NCBI GenBank assembly: GCA_902805475.1
Contig: CADCSX010000023.1
Coordinates: 3,534,001 to 3,598,000, forward strand
From: Entonaema liquescens
Lineage: Eukaryota; Ascomycota; Sordariomycetes; Xylariales; Xylariaceae
Direction of reading: 5' to 3'
DNA length: 64,000 nucleotides
The notes below the pieces were generated by a model. That model was not told where the DNA came from. It saw only the letters and a program-made list of their open reading frames with translations, and searched no databases. Within the stretch, counting starts at the first letter, position 1, and each line of letters begins with the position of its first letter. This document shows positions 46,700-58,646 of the stretch, piece by piece. The position numbers and the translations under genes were made by a program.

Positions 46700-46920
46700 T
46701 AAAGATTTAAGTTAAAATACTTTATATATGATAAAGAATTATTAATAATAATTAAAGTATTTAAGTATTGGAAACTTTATATGATAAAATTAAACAAGAA
46801 AATTAATATATTTTTAAATTATAAGAATTTAAAAACGTTTATAATTATTTAAAAATTATTTAATTGGTAGTAAAGATAAAAAATAAAATTAAACGTATAT
46901 AATTTTTATATTTTTCATGT
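46700..46920 (+). pseudogene. RNase H region of the outer element
   Basis: YDKELLIIIKVFKYW at 46727 and, 90 bp on, NYKNLKTFI are the degraded forms of the Ty3 RNase H blocks (the second normally starts with the catalytic Asp). The frame differs from that of RT, so at least one indel separates them. Confidence 0.8.
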
Positions 46921-47159
46921 TAAAAAAAAAGAAAATGTGTAAGTTAATGTTTTAAATTAATAAAATAGTTATAATTTTAATATTTTATAAATAAATGTTT
47001 AAATAATAAAAGAAAAAAAAAACGGAACTTTTTAAATAATTTAAATTATAATTAATAAAAATTAGGCTCGGAAATTTAAAGAAAAAATTATTGAAATAGA
47101 AAAATAATAATTTTTAAAAAAAAGCGGGATTAAAACGTATTTAAGAAAATAATATATTT

Positions 47160-47476
47160 TTTAAATTTTATAAAAAAAACTTATTAAAATTATTTACGAA
47201 AATATTTTATTAAAATATTAAAAAAAATATAAAATTTTTTAATAAATATAATAAAATTTTAATTTCTTAAAATTTAAATAAATAATAAAAAAAATATTAA
47301 AAAATTATAACATATATAATCGATTTAAAATTATAAAATATAAATTTTATAGTTTTTTATAATTAATTAAAATATTAAATAAAATATAAAACATTATAAC
47401 ATAGGATTTTATTATTAATTTACCTTTATTTAAAAATTTAATAAATAATTTAATATATAATAATATTTAAGTGATA
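47160..47476 (+). pseudogene. Integrase, 5' part, outer element (split by insertion)
   Basis: The frame with IIYENILLKY continues through a region rich in stops to DFIINLPLFKN at about 47,410, where D is the first acidic residue of the DDE core. The reading then breaks at 47,476, where the inner LTR starts. It resumes at 54,996. Confidence 0.75.
47472..47476 (+). other. Target-site duplication, inner element, left
   Basis: TGATA lies next to the inner 5' LTR and pairs with TAATA at 54996-55000. The uninterrupted version of the site in the inner copy (52932-52936) is a single TAATA. Confidence 0.85.
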
Positions 47477-47844
47477 TATTATGAATTATAAGGTAATTAA
47501 CTTAATTAAAAAACTAAATGTAAAATGTACGGGTTAAGTAAAAAGTATGATTTAACGAGTTACGTGCTTCGGTACGTGATACTTTTTTACGTTTTTCTAC
47601 CTTGTAAAAAGCTATAAAACGAGGTTTTCTTACTTTTTACAAGGTTGTAAAACGAAGTCCCTTTGCTTTTTGGAAAATTATAAAACGCATATTGACGATT
47701 TTAATATATAAATAATTTTATAAATTTTAAGATAAAATTGTTAATAATTAATTTAAATTATTTTAAAGAATTTTTAATTTAATAATTATTTAAATTATTA
47801 TATTACCGTTATTACTTTTAAATTAAAATTTTAATTTTATAATA
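47477..47844 (+). repeat. Inner element 5' LTR (368 bp), best preserved
   Basis: It starts TATTATGAATTATAAGG (TG changed to TA) and ends TTTATAATA. It keeps more G and C than the others, for example TACGTGCTTCGGTACGTGAT at about 47,560. Confidence 0.88.
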
Positions 47845-50800
47845 TTTTAATTATTTTTTAATTAATGTTTAAAAATTTAATTTAAATATAAAAAATATTT
47901 TAATATAAATAATTACCTTAAAAATCCTCCTTTTTTTAAAAATAAAAATAATTTAAAGGAAAATAAATAATTAAACTTATTAAAATCTTTAAAAAAAAAA
48001 ATTATAAAATTTTTTTAAAAAAAAATAAACCTTTTAATTAACAAATTAACTATATTTATTATTAATAACAATAATATAATTTTTAATTTTAATTTAAATT
48101 CTTACTTAACTTTTAATATAATAATAATAATTAATAATTTATAAAATATTATTTAAAAATTACAAATTTAATTTAAAAAATTAAAAAATTTATTTATACC
48201 CATTTTAATAATAAAAAGATATAAACTAACATTTTTAAAAATTTATAATAAAATAACTAATTTTTAAAAAGTTTTTAATATAAAATATAACATATTTTAA
48301 ATTTTATTATAATTCTTTAATAACTTCAGAAAATTAAATTATTATTATTAAAAAATAACTTATTAAAAATATATTAAAGTGGTTTAAGTTTTTGTTTTAA
48401 AAATAATTTAAAAAAGAAGAAAAAAAATAAAACTTAAAAATTAAAAAAATATTTACCTTATTTAATAAATTCAAAAATTAATTTAAAAAAATATTTAAAA
48501 ATTTAAATTAAAAATAAATAATTAAATAATATTTTCTTAATTTATAATAAATAAAATTTATTTTATAATATATAGTAAAATTTAAATAATTTTTTTCTTA
48601 AATTACAGTAAATTAAAAAAGAATATTTGGAATTTATTATTAAAAATTTAAAAAAAAAATTTAAAATAAAATTTACTTAAAAAATAAACTTATTTTTTTT
48701 AATAAATATTATAAATTAATTATTAAAATTAATAATTAATAATATTAATATAAATAATTAAAAAGAAAAAAAAATAAAGAATAATAAAATATTTATTTAA
48801 AAAAAAAAAAAAGAAAAAATAATTAATTTCTTAATATTTTATATAAAATTTATTTAAAATTTATAAATATTAATTAAATTAAAAATAAAAAAAAAAATAT
48901 TTTTTAAATAAAATATTTTAATTATAAAAAAAAAAATATTATAAAAATTAGTATTAAAACTTAAAAATAAAAAAAATTTTTAAATTAACTTAAAAAAATA
49001 TAAAATAAAAAAAAGTTAAAATTAAAATAATATAATAAAAATATAATGAAATCTTATATAAAGATTTATATTAAAACGTATATTATAATAATTTTTACCC
49101 AATTTATAAATTAAAAAAAAATAATATATTTTAATATTTTTAAAAATTAATAAAACGAAAATAAGATAATAAATAAAAATATTATTATTGTTAAAATTAG
49201 TGTTAATCTTAAAATCTTTATGTTTATTAATATTATATAAATATTTAAATAAGTTAAAGAATTATTAAAAATAACTATTGATATTATAACAATAATTTAT
49301 ACGATTTATATTACTTTTTATATAATTTAAATTTAGAAAATTACCATTTAACCATAGAAATGTTCACCCTTTTAACCTTAACTTAAAAGTTCTATATAAT
49401 AAGTTTAAAAGAAAAGGAATATAAGATTTCGTTAAAAAAAACTACCGAATTAATAAAATTATTTAATTAATTTAATTTTATAATTAATAATAAAATTTTA
49501 AAAATTTAATTAATAAAACAAAAAAATTATAATAAAAAGTTATATAAAATTTTTTAAATTAAAAAACAAAAAATAATAAACGTAATTTATAAAAAAATAT
49601 AAAAAATTTATAAAATAATTTAAAAAAAATATTTTCGTAAAAAAAATTATTATTTATTTTTTATTATACTTATAAATAAACAAATTAAAACCCTAATAAA
49701 TAAAATAAAATAATAATAATATTAAATAAAAGTTAAAAAATTATAAAATTTTTAATATTTTAATTCCAAAAAAAAAAAATACCTTAAACTATAAATTAAA
49801 CATTAAAATAAAAATGGTACGTTAACTAAATTATTTATAATTTAAATAATGGTTTATTAAAAAACATTAATTTAAAAAATTATATTAAAAAAATTATTTT
49901 AATAAAAAATAAATATAAAAAAAATAAATTATAAAACCTAAATTAAAAAAAATTAAATAAAAAAAAATAATAATAATATTAAAAAAAATTATTAAACCCC
50001 TTATATAAATACTTATTAATATACTCTTATTAAATAAAGATATTTAATATTAATATTATAAAAATCATTATTTAATATTTTAGATATTTTACTATTAACA
50101 TTTATATTTAATTTATATAATTAAAAAATTAAAATATTAATTTTTTTTTACCAAAATATTAATAATATATTTATAAAAAAAAATTAAGAAAATTAAAATC
50201 AAATCATTCTTTTTTTATACTATATTATTTAAATATTTAAAAAGATTTCGTAAATATATTTAAAATTTAAAAAACTAACATAATTACTTAAAAAATTAAT
50301 ATAAAATATATTATATATAAAAAATTAAAAACTTAATTTAATTAATAAAAAAAGCTTAAAAAAATCTTATAATAATTTAAAAAAAATTAAAAGTGTTAAT
50401 TAAATAACAAAAATAATTAAATAAAATCTTAATTGTTATAATTAATTATTTTTATTAACAAAAAAATCCTAACTTTATTTAAATTATAAAAATAAATAAA
50501 CAAAACTTTTATATATAATTTAAATAAAAAAATTAAAAAATTAAAATCTTAATAAATTTAAAAATTTAAAGTAATTATATATTACCATAATAGATAAATT
50601 AATATAATATATTATATAAAATAAAAAATAAACCATATTTTATAAAAATAATAAATAAACAAATATTAAATTATAATGGTAAATAAATATAATAAAAAAT
50701 TATAAAATTTAAAATCTATATTAATGATTAATTAAATTTAATTTTTTTTAATATTATGGATATAAATAAAAGAATTATTTTAGATTTACCTTAATTTATT

Positions 50801-51289
50801 GTTAATAATTTAATAATTAATTAAAAAATATAAAAAATTATTTAAAATAAATTTAAAATAAGAAAAATCCTTATAAATCAGAAAAAAACTAATATATATA
50901 ATCTTAAAAAAACTTTAATCCAAATGTACTTAATTAAGAAAAAAATTAAAAAAGATAAATTAAAAAAAATTTTAAAAAAATTCAAAAAAGAATTTTCTAT
51001 AATTTTTTAAGAAAAAAAACCTATAAGTAATAGGTTTCTTAAATATATAATTTATAACCATAAAATTTCACTAAAGAAAAGACATTTATTATATTTAAAA
51101 TTAACTTATTAGTTAAGAAAGAAATAATATCAAACCTTATAAAAATAATTAAATAAAAATCTAACCCGAAAATTCATTAAAAAATCAAAATCACTAATTA
51201 AATATTTAATAATAATAATACCAAAGTTAAAAACTAATAATATTTAAAAAAAAAATAAAAATAAAAAATTAACGTTTAAAATAATTAAT

Positions 51290-51720
51290 AATTACCATCT
51301 TTTTAACAACATCATCATTAAAAATAAATATTTTTTTACTTTACTTAAAACCATAAAAGAATACATTAATAATACTTAATGGTTTATAATATTTAATATA
51401 ATAAATAAATACTATAATATTTATATAATTAAAAGAAAAGAATAAAAAATTACATTTAAAATTTTTTATAACCATTATAAATATCTAATAATGCCTTAAA
51501 AATTAACTAACACCCTTATATTTTTTTAACATATAATAATAATAATCTTATAAAAATATATTAATAATTTTATATTTATTTATATTAATAATATTTTAAT
51601 TTATTCCTGGATTTATAAAGAATATATTAAATATAAGCGCAAAATATTAAAAATATTATAAAAATATAAAATTATAATAAAATTAAAAAAATATTAATAG
51701 AAAATTTAAAAAATTAAATA
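51290..51720 (+). pseudogene. Reverse transcriptase region of the inner element
   Basis: It is collinear with the outer RT region. The active-site codon that reads GAT in the outer copy (46128) is AAT here (51587), and many G positions are A. It is inactive. Confidence 0.8.
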
Positions 51721-52849
51721 TTTAAAATTTACTATAATTCTAAAAAAGATTTATATTTAAGAAAGAAAATTAACTTAAATATGATAATAAAAAATCCTTA
51801 TTTTAATTAAAAAAGTTTAATTATTTTATGGTTTTATAAATTTTATTTGAAATTTTATTAAAGATTTTAAAAAAATTACATATTTTATAATAAATATTAT
51901 TAAAAAGGAAAATTAATTTTTTAAATAAATAAGTAAAATAAATAAATTTTTTAAGAAATTAAAAAAAGTATTAATTAAAATCTTAATTTATTAATTATTA
52001 AATTTAAAAAAAAGAAAAAAAATATATGTTAATATATTTAATTATATTATAAAAATAATTTTAAAATAATTCGAAAAAAATAATACTTTAATTAAAATTT
52101 TAGAATAATTAGAAGATAATGGTAAATGGCATTTAATAACATATTATTCTTAATTTTTCTAAAGATTTAAATTAAAATACTTTATATATAATAAAAAATT
52201 ATTAATAATAATTAAAATATTTAAGTATTGAAAACCTTACATAATAAAATTAAACAAAAAAATTAATATATTCTTAAATTATAAGAATTTAAAAACGTTT
52301 ATAATTACTTAAGAATTATTTAACTAATAATAAAGATAAAAGATAAAATTAAATATATATAATTTTTATATTTTTTACGTTAAAAAAAAAGAAAATATAT
52401 AAATTAATATTTTAAATTAATAAAATAATTATAATTTTAATATTCTATAAATAAACACTTAAATAATGAAAGAAAAAAAAGATAAAGCTTTTTAAATAAC
52501 CCGAATCACAATTAATGAAAATTAAGCCCGGAAATTTAAAAAAAAAATTATTAAAATAGAAAAATAATAATTTTTAAAAAGAAGCAAAACCAAAACATAT
52601 TTAAAAAAATAATATATCTTTTAAATTTTATAAAAAAAATTTATTAAAATTATTTATAAAAATATTTTATTAAAATATTAAAAAAAATATAAAATTTTTT
52701 AATAAATGCGATAGAATTTTAATTTCTTAAGATTTAAATAAATAATAAAAAAAGTATTAAAAAATTATAACGTATATAATTAATTTAAAATTATAAAATA
52801 TAAATTTTATAATTTTTTATAATTAATTAAAATATTAAATATAATATAA

Positions 52850-53170
52850 AACATTATAATATAAAACTTTATTATTAATTTATTTTTATTTAAAAATTTA
52901 ATAAATAACTTAATATATAATAATATTTAAGTAATAATTAATAAATTTATAAAGTACATTTATTTTATCTTTATAAAAAAAGATTATATAATAAAATAAT
53001 TTATTTATATATTTATATAAAAATATATTAATAAATATAAGTTATTTAAGAAAATAATCTTAAATTAAGATCATTTATTTATATTAAAATTTTAGAAAAA
53101 TTTTATTAAATAATTTAAGATTAAATAAAAAATGTTTATAATAATATATCTTAAAATAAATGGATAAATA
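52850..53170 (+). pseudogene. Integrase core of the inner element, uninterrupted
   Basis: The frame runs through the site where the outer copy is broken and reads INKFIKYIYFIFIKKDY, then IILN*DHLF in the position of the second acidic block, then KMFIIIYLKING in place of the conserved end of the core. It shows what the outer copy looked like before insertion. Confidence 0.75.
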
Positions 53171-53764
53171 AAATAATTAAATTAAATATTAAAATAATAT
53201 CTTTAATACTATATAAATTATAAATAAAATAATTAAGTAAAATTATTATTAATTACTTAAATTACATATAATATCTTAAATAACGAAAATATAATAATAT
53301 TATCTTATAAAATAATATATAATAAAAAAATAATAATAAAACAATAAAAATTAAATCTTAAAAAAACTTTAATATTTATTAAAACAATTTTAAAAACAAA
53401 AATATAAAACTAATATATATAATTATTATAATAAATATTATAAAAAAACTTAACTTTTTTTTAATCATAAATAAAAAAATATAATAATAAATAAAAAACT
53501 GAAAAATTAACTTTTATAAAAAAAGATAAAATATATTTACTTTATAAATAATTAAAATTTATATAAAAAATATTATAAATTAAAATAAAAAGATTTAATG
53601 ATAAATTAGATTTTAAAAAATTAAAACTATTTAAAATTAAAAAAATTATCTTATTTATTATTTATTAATTAATATTACCTAAAATAATATAAATATATTT
53701 AATTTTTTATATTTCTTTATTAAAATTAATACCAAAAAATATATTAATTAATAACGTCATTAAA

Positions 53765-53930
53765 ATCGAAAAAATACCTAAAAAATATAAAATAAAAAAA
53801 ATATTAAATTTTAAAAAAATTAAAAATGAAATATAATATTTTATAAAATAAAAGAATTATTTATTAAAAAAAAATATATAAAAACTTAAAAGCCATTTAA
53901 TAAACTTTCCTAAAAAACTAAAATATTTCT
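53765..53930 (+). pseudogene. Chromodomain of the inner element
   Basis: It is collinear with the outer chromodomain and equally full of stops. It defines the element as a chromovirus, whose chromodomain is known to bind methylated histone H3. Confidence 0.7.
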
Positions 53931-54627
53931 ATTAAAAAAACCTAAATTATTTAAGATATTTTAGTTAAATTTTAAATCAAAAATAACTTAAAACTATTTT
54001 TTAACAATATAAATCTATTTAATAAAAAAATATTATTATTCTTTTTTTTTTTGCTTTTTTTATTTCTTTAATTTATTTAAATTTTAAAAATCTTATTATA
54101 ATATTTTTAAACTTTTTAATCGTAAAAACTTTTATTAACGATAAAAATAAAAAATATATAAAAAAGATTCGTTTATTAAAATTTATAAAAACATAAAATC
54201 TTCTTATAATTTAAATAAATTATCTTTAACCTACTTTTCTTAATTACGAAAATATTATTCCTTAACATTTAAACAGTTAAAAAAATTAAGATTTTTTCTT
54301 AAATAATTATATCTTTTTAAATTGGATTAAAAGTAATTAAAATAGATAAAGGAAATGTTAAAAACTTTTATATAATAAAAATTTCTTTTTTTATAATAAA
54401 AACATAATATAATATTGTAATTCACGTTAATTTCGTTAATATAATAAATAAAAACAGTACGTTTATAAACATAATTATAAATAAATAAAGTAAAAAAACA
54501 TAAAGATTTTTATATATAATTTAATATAATTAAAAGAATATTTTAATAAAAAAAGGAAAAAAAAAAAAAATATTTTATTTAATAAATATAATTATTAAGG
54601 ATAATAAATTTAAAAAAAAAAAAATAA

Positions 54628-54995
54628 TATTATAAATTATAAAGTAACTAACTTAATTAAAAAATTAGGTATAAAATGTATAAATTAAGTAAAAAATATA
54701 ATTTAATAAATTATATATTTTAGTATATAATATTTTTTTATGCTTTTTTATTTTATAAAAAACCATAAAGCAAAACTTTTTTGTTTTTTATAAAGTTATA
54801 AAACAAAGCCTTTTTATCTTTTAGAGGGTTATAAAGCATATATTAACAATTTTAATATATAAATAATTTTATAGATTTTAAGATAAAATTGTTAATAGTT
54901 AATTTAAATCATTTTAAAAAACCTTTAGTTTAACAATTATTTAGATTATTATATCACCGTTATTACCTTTAAATTAAAACCCTAATCCCGTCACA
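54628..54995 (+). repeat. Inner element 3' LTR (368 bp)
   Basis: It starts TATTATAAATTATAAAG and ends CCCTAATCCCGTCACA. It is followed directly by the TAATA target duplication. Confidence 0.88.
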
Positions 54996-55000
54996 TAATA
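54996..55000 (+). other. Target-site duplication, inner element, right
   Basis: TAATA, the partner of TGATA at 47472-47476; the single difference is a G/A change of RIP type. Confidence 0.85.
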
Positions 55001-55230
55001 ATTAATAAATTTATAAAATATATTTATTTTATTTTTATAAAAAAAGATTATATAATAAAATAATTTATTTATATATTTATATATTTATATATTAATAAAT
55101 ATAAATTATTTAAAAAAATAATTTTAAATTGAAATTGTTTGTTTATATTAAAATTTTAAAAGGATTTTATTAAATAATTTAAAATTAAATAAAAAATGTT
55201 TATAATAATATATTTTAAAATAAATAAATA
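55001..55230 (+). pseudogene. Integrase, 3' part, outer element
   Basis: It resumes the frame broken at 47,476 and is collinear with 52,937-53,170 of the inner copy. It carries the block that holds the second acidic residue. Confidence 0.7.
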
Positions 55231-55828
55231 AATAAAACGATTAAATTAAATATTAAAATAATATTTTTGATGTTATATAAATTACGAATAAAATAATTAA
55301 ATAAAATTATTATTAATTATTTAAATTATATATAATATCTTGAGTAATAAGGATATGACAATATTATTTTATAAAGTAATATATGGTGAAAAAATGGTAA
55401 TAAAATGATAAAAATTAAATTTTAAAAAAGTTTTAATATTTATTAAAATGGTTTTAAAAGCGGAAATATGAAATTAATGTATATAATTACTATAATAAAT
55501 ATTATAAAAAGATTTGATTTTTTTTTAATTACGAATAAAAAAATATAATAATAAATAAAAAATTAAAAGATTGATTTTTACGAAAAAAAATAAAGTATAT
55601 TTATTTCGTAAACGGTTAAAATTTACATAAAAAATATCGTAAATTAAAATAAAAAGATTTAATGATAAATTAAATTTTAAGAAATTAAAATTATTTAAAA
55701 TTAAGAAAATTATTTTATTTATTATTTATTAATTAATATTGTTTAAAATAATGTAAATATATTTAATTTTTTATATTTTTTTATTAAAATTAACATTAAA
55801 AAATACATTAATTAATAACGTTATTAAA

Positions 55829-55995
55829 GTTGAAAAAACGTTTAAAAAATACGAGATAAAAAAAATACTAAATTTTAAAAAAGTTAAAAACGAAATATAA
55901 TATTTCGTAAAATAGAAAAATTATTTATTAAAAAAAAATACGTAAAAGCTTAAAAACCATTTAATAAACTTTTTTAAAAAACTAAAACGTTTTTA
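55829..55995 (+). pseudogene. Chromodomain of the outer element
   Basis: One frame reads VEKTFKKYEIKKILNFKKVK, then NEI*YFVK*KNY, then a block ending LINFFKKLKRFY. The Y-x-V-K-W-K-x-Y core of chromodomains is visible, with Trp turned to a stop. Confidence 0.75.
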
Positions 55996-56682
55996 TTAAA
56001 AAAACCCGGATCGTTTAAAATATTTTAATTAAATTTTAAATCGAAAATAACTTAAAATTATTTTTTAACGATACGAGCTCGCTTAGTAAGAAAGTGTTGT
56101 TATTTTTCCTTTTTTCGCTTTTTTTATTTTTTTAATTTATTTAAATTTTAAAAACCTTATTGTAATATTTTTAGATTTTTTAATCGTAGAAATTTCCGTT
56201 AATAACGAAAACGAAAAATGTGTGAAAAAGATTTATTTATTAAAGTTTGTAAAGATATGAAATCTTTTTATAATTTAAGTAAATTGTTTTTAATTTGTTT
56301 TTTTTAATCACGAAAATATTGTTTTTTAATATTTAAACGGTTAAAAAAATTAAAATTTTTTTTTAAATAATCGCATTTTTTCGAGTTAAATTAAAAGTAA
56401 TTAAAATAAATAAAAAATATGTTAAAAACCTTTATATAATAAAGGTTTTTTTTTTTATAATGAGAATATAATATAATATTGTAATTTACGTTAATTTTAT
56501 TAATACGATAAATAAAAACGGTACGTTTACAAGTACAGTTACGGGCGGATAAAATAAAAAAACGTAAAGATTTTTATATATGATTTAATATAGTTAAAAA
56601 AGTATTTTAATAAAAAAAAAAGAAATATTTTACTTAACGGATACGGTTGTTAAAAATAATAAATTTAAGAAAAAAAAAATAA
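55996..56682 (+). other. 3' region of the outer element after the chromodomain
   Basis: About 690 bp lie between the chromodomain and the 3' LTR, collinear in both copies (53,931-54,627 in the inner). The + strand shows no family. It ends in a purine tract that is the probable polypurine primer site. Confidence 0.6.
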
Positions 56683-57050
56683 TATTACGAATTATAAAAT
56701 AATTAACTTAATTAAAAAGTTAAACGTAAAATGTACAAATTAAATAAAAAATATAATTTAATAAATCACGTATTTCGGCACGTAATATTTTTTTACGTTT
56801 TTTTACTTTATAAAAAATTATAAAATAAAGTTTTTTTACTTTTTATAAAATTATAAAGTAAAATTTCCTCGTTTTTTAAAAAATTATAAAACGTATATTA
56901 ACGATTTTAATATATAAATAATTTTATAAACTTTAAGATAAAATCGTTAATAATTAATTTAAGTCATTTTAAAAAACTTTTAATTTAACAATCATTTAAA
57001 TCATTATATCATTATTGTTACTTTCAAATTAAAACCTTAGTTTCGTGACA
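56683..57050 (+). repeat. Outer element 3' LTR (368 bp)
   Basis: It starts TATTACGAATTATAAAA and ends CCTTAGTTTCGTGACA. It is followed by the ATAAA target duplication. Confidence 0.88.
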
Positions 57051-57055
57051 ATAAA
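57051..57055 (+). other. Target-site duplication, outer element, right
   Basis: ATAAA, the partner of GTAAA at 42017-42021. Confidence 0.7.
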
Positions 57056-58394
57056 TATTTTATATATAATAATAAAAATTAAAATTTTTATTTTTTTAAT
57101 TTATTAAAAAAAAATTTATTATTTTAATAATATATTTAATAAATAAATTAGATTTTAAATTATATAAAGTTAAATTTTTTTCGATAAAAAGTAATAAAAA
57201 TTATTATTATTATAAAATTTAATTATTTATAATAATTAATAATATTATTATTATAAAATTTATAATGTTTTTAAAATTATTAAAAATAATATTTTCGTAT
57301 ATTGTTAAAAATATAAATAAAAAATAAATATTATATTATATTTTTATATTATTAAATAATTTTTATTTTTATATATTATTTATTATTTTTTTAATTTTTT
57401 TATTAATTTAAATAAAAAATTTTTATATTAATTAATAAAAATTTTATAATTTTATTAAATTTATTTTTAATATATAATTTTAAAAAGTTAATATTATTAA
57501 TATAATAAAAAAAATAAAAATATAATATATAGATTTATTATTTTAGATTTTATTATTTTAAATTTTAAAATTTAAAATATTTTATGAATAACTTATTATA
57601 AAAATAGGGATTTTTAATAAATAAGAAATTTTTAATGGTAATAAATTTAATTTAATAATATTAAAAATATTAAATTATATAATTATTTTATTTTTTTTTA
57701 ATTAATAAATATTTATTTTTTAAATAAAAAAATATAATATATTAATAAATATATTTAAAAATCTTTTAAATAATATTAAAATTTTATAAAAAAAATAAAA
57801 TTAAGTTTATATTATATTATTAATATAATAAATATTATTATGTTAAGATTTTTTTATTTTATTTTTTAAAAATTTATACGTTATTATATATAATGTAAAT
57901 TTATTTTTAATTATAAAAGTAAAGAAATAATTAAAGTAAGTAAATGAAGTTATAATAATGACGAAAAGAAAAAAGTAATAAAAAATAATATAAATAAATA
58001 TAAAATTTATGTAAAATGGTAAAATTTTATTAAATTAATATAATTTTTTATAAAAAAATTTATAAAAATATAAATTAATAATTAATATTATATATAAATA
58101 TAAAATTTTAATTAATGTAATAAATATATATTTAAATTTTAATTAATATAATTATAAAAAATTAAATAATATTATAAATAAATTAATAAAAAAAATTTAT
58201 ATTTTTATTTTAATTATTAAAAATATTAAATATTTAAGTTATTGATATTTTTATAATATAGTTATTTTTAATTTTTATAAATTTTTATAAAAAATAAGGT
58301 TTTTTAATTAAATAATATTATTATTAAAATTAATAATAAAATTGTAAAATTAATAAATATATTTTTATTTTATTTTTAAATTTCTTAAAAACTT

Positions 58395-58646
58395 TTAATA
58401 TTATAATTTTTAATTAATTTTTAAAAATCTTTAATATTATAATTTTTAATTAATTTTTAAAAATTTTTAATATTATAATTTTTAATTAATTTTTAAAAAC
58501 TTTTAATATTATAACTTTTAATTAATTTTTAAAAACCTTTAATATTATAATTTTTAATTAATTTTTAAAAACCTTTAATATTATAATTTTTAATTAACTT
58601 TTAAAAACCTTTAATATTATAATTTTTAATTAATTCTTAAAAATCT
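58395..58646. repeat. Minisatellite, 36 bp x 7
   Basis: Units begin TTAATATTATAATTTTTAAT and recur every 36 bp exactly from 58395 to 58646, with a partial unit after. Differences are almost all C/T. Confidence 0.9.

Larger units (their letters stand above)
47477..54995 (+). mobile_element. Inner Ty3/gypsy chromovirus copy, nested in the outer one
   Basis: A full-length copy of 7,519 bp, LTR (47477-47844), internal DNA (47845-54627), LTR (54628-54995), in the same orientation as its host element. It is collinear with the outer copy along the whole length. The point where the outer copy is broken is continuous here at 52,932-52,936. Domains recognised by alignment are RT (about 51,290-51,720), integrase across the 52.6-53.2 kb region, and chromodomain (about 53,765-53,930). 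On the + strand G has been lost and C partly kept, opposite to the outer copy. A purine-only tract precedes the 3' LTR. No intact frame remains. Confidence 0.9.
42022..57050 (+). mobile_element. Outer Ty3/gypsy chromovirus copy, interrupted by an inner copy
   Basis: The outer element is LTR (42022-42389), internal part I1 (42390-47476), then after the inserted copy internal part I2 (54996-56682) and LTR (56683-57050). Without the insertion and one copy of its target duplication it is 7,505 bp. Degraded reading frames on the + strand show, in order, a Gag-like region, reverse transcriptase, RNase H, integrase and chromodomain. RT before integrase defines Ty3/gypsy, and the C-terminal chromodomain defines the chromovirus branch. 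A purine tract (about 56,664-56,682) precedes the 3' LTR. All domains contain stops. On the + strand C has been lost and G partly kept. LTR ends read TGTTA...and GTGACA in the best-preserved copies. Confidence 0.9.

Noticed and set aside
38370..58646. CRISPR-like reading of the 31-bp and 36-bp arrays
   Set aside because: Units are contiguous with no spacers, the host is a fungus, and there are no cas genes.
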